Assembly: GCA_003500165.1 (NCBI GenBank)
Contig: DNSZ01000301.1
Location: 1-6,927 of the forward strand
Direction: 5' to 3'
Length of the DNA: 6,927 nucleotides
Source of the DNA: Paracoccaceae bacterium
GTDB lineage: Bacteria; Pseudomonadota; Alphaproteobacteria; Rhodobacterales; Rhodobacteraceae
Position 1 is the first letter of the stretch; every line of letters begins with the position of its first letter. The notes under the pieces are model-generated. The model did no database searches. It had not been told where the DNA came from and worked only from the letters and a program-made list of their open reading frames with translations. Below are positions 6,729-6,927 of the stretch, one piece after another. The translations under genes were made by a program, and so were the position numbers.

Positions 6729-6761
6729 TTCTGTGACAGAAACGTGACAATTTTATGACAG
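6729..6761 (-). promoter_or_regulatory. Pho box: three 11-bp PhoB-binding repeats upstream of pstS
   Basis: On the minus strand there are three consecutive 11-base units: CTGTCATAAAA (6751-6761), TTGTCACGTTT (6740-6750) and CTGTCACAGAA (6729-6739). Each starts with the PhoB half-site C/TTGTCAC/T, and they sit in exact 11-base register, the spacing of PhoB dimer-binding repeats. The first 18 bases differ at one position from the E. coli phoA Pho box as I remember it. The array ends 76 bases before the pstS ATG. No good -10 hexamer is visible; CTAGGG at 6707-6712 is a weak candidate that lies further downstream than in E. coli Pho promoters. Activation by PhoB-P under phosphate limitation is inferred with high confidence. 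Confidence 0.93.
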
Positions 6762-6927
6762 GCAGGGCCCGCGCCGGCGTGGAGTCTTCCCCTGCACCGT
6801 CTTGGCTGGCGCGTCTTCCCGATCGAGACTGCCGCGCAGCACGGAAAACGATTGATCGGCCGGCACGTTCAAGCGACCCTCCGATCGAATAGAAGGCAGG
6901 CTGGGGACTTCTTGGATTCAAATATCA
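6762..6927. other. Upstream flank of the operon, no gene recognised
   Basis: There is no convincing coding sequence. One minus-strand frame (TTG at 6921 to 6709) crosses the Pho box and reads as arginine/serine-rich filler. Another ends at a TGA near 6869-6871 after 18 residues from the window edge and has poor third-position GC, so I cannot call it the end of an upstream gene. phoR often lies upstream of pst genes in related bacteria; if it does here, it is beyond the window. Confidence 0.5.

Noticed and set aside
6753..6872. Minus-strand 39-codon ORF starting TTG with GGAGGG upstream
   Set aside because: The Shine-Dalgarno-like motif is 4 bases from a TTG, and the ORF ends inside the Pho box. 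There is no known motif, and one good ribosome-binding match is expected by chance in GC-rich DNA.
6709..6921. Minus-strand 70-codon frame upstream of pstS
   Set aside because: It needs a TTG start, runs through the Pho box, and its product is compositionally unremarkable Arg/Ser-rich sequence.

Overview
This GC-rich window carries a complete, minus-strand phosphate-uptake operon in the order pstS-pstC-pstA-pstB-phoU-phoB. It runs from a PhoB-type promoter near the right end to the phoB stop codon near the left end. The high GC content, the gene order with phoB last, and the long N-terminal periplasmic regions on both permeases point to an alphaproteobacterium. The Rhodobacterales/Paracoccaceae are most likely, but that placement is inferred from protein style and gene order, not from a database search.

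Layout from right to left, in transcription order. Bases 6762-6927 hold no convincing gene. Bases 6729-6761 are three 11-bp direct repeats matching the Pho box. A short GC-rich inverted repeat (6683-6699) lies in the probable leader. It is followed by pstS (periplasmic phosphate-binding protein), a 125-base gap with a strong 12-bp stem-loop, pstC and pstA (permeases, joined by an ATGA overlap), pstB (ATPase), phoU (negative regulator) and phoB (response regulator). The gaps after pstA are only 15, 9 and 3 bases. Bases 1-429 contain no gene I can recognise, only a few weak stem-loops.

How the genes work together: PstS captures phosphate in the periplasm, PstC and PstA form the channel through the inner membrane, and PstB hydrolyses ATP to drive import. 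In known systems PhoU relays the transporter state to the sensor kinase PhoR, which controls phosphorylation of PhoB. PhoB-P then binds Pho boxes such as the one here. The operon therefore appears to include its own activator in a positive loop. PhoR is not in the window.

No new biological system is evident. All six genes are intact, with their key motifs present. The points most worth a second look are the three-repeat Pho box, the stem-loops flanking and following pstS, and the enlarged periplasmic regions of PstC and PstA.
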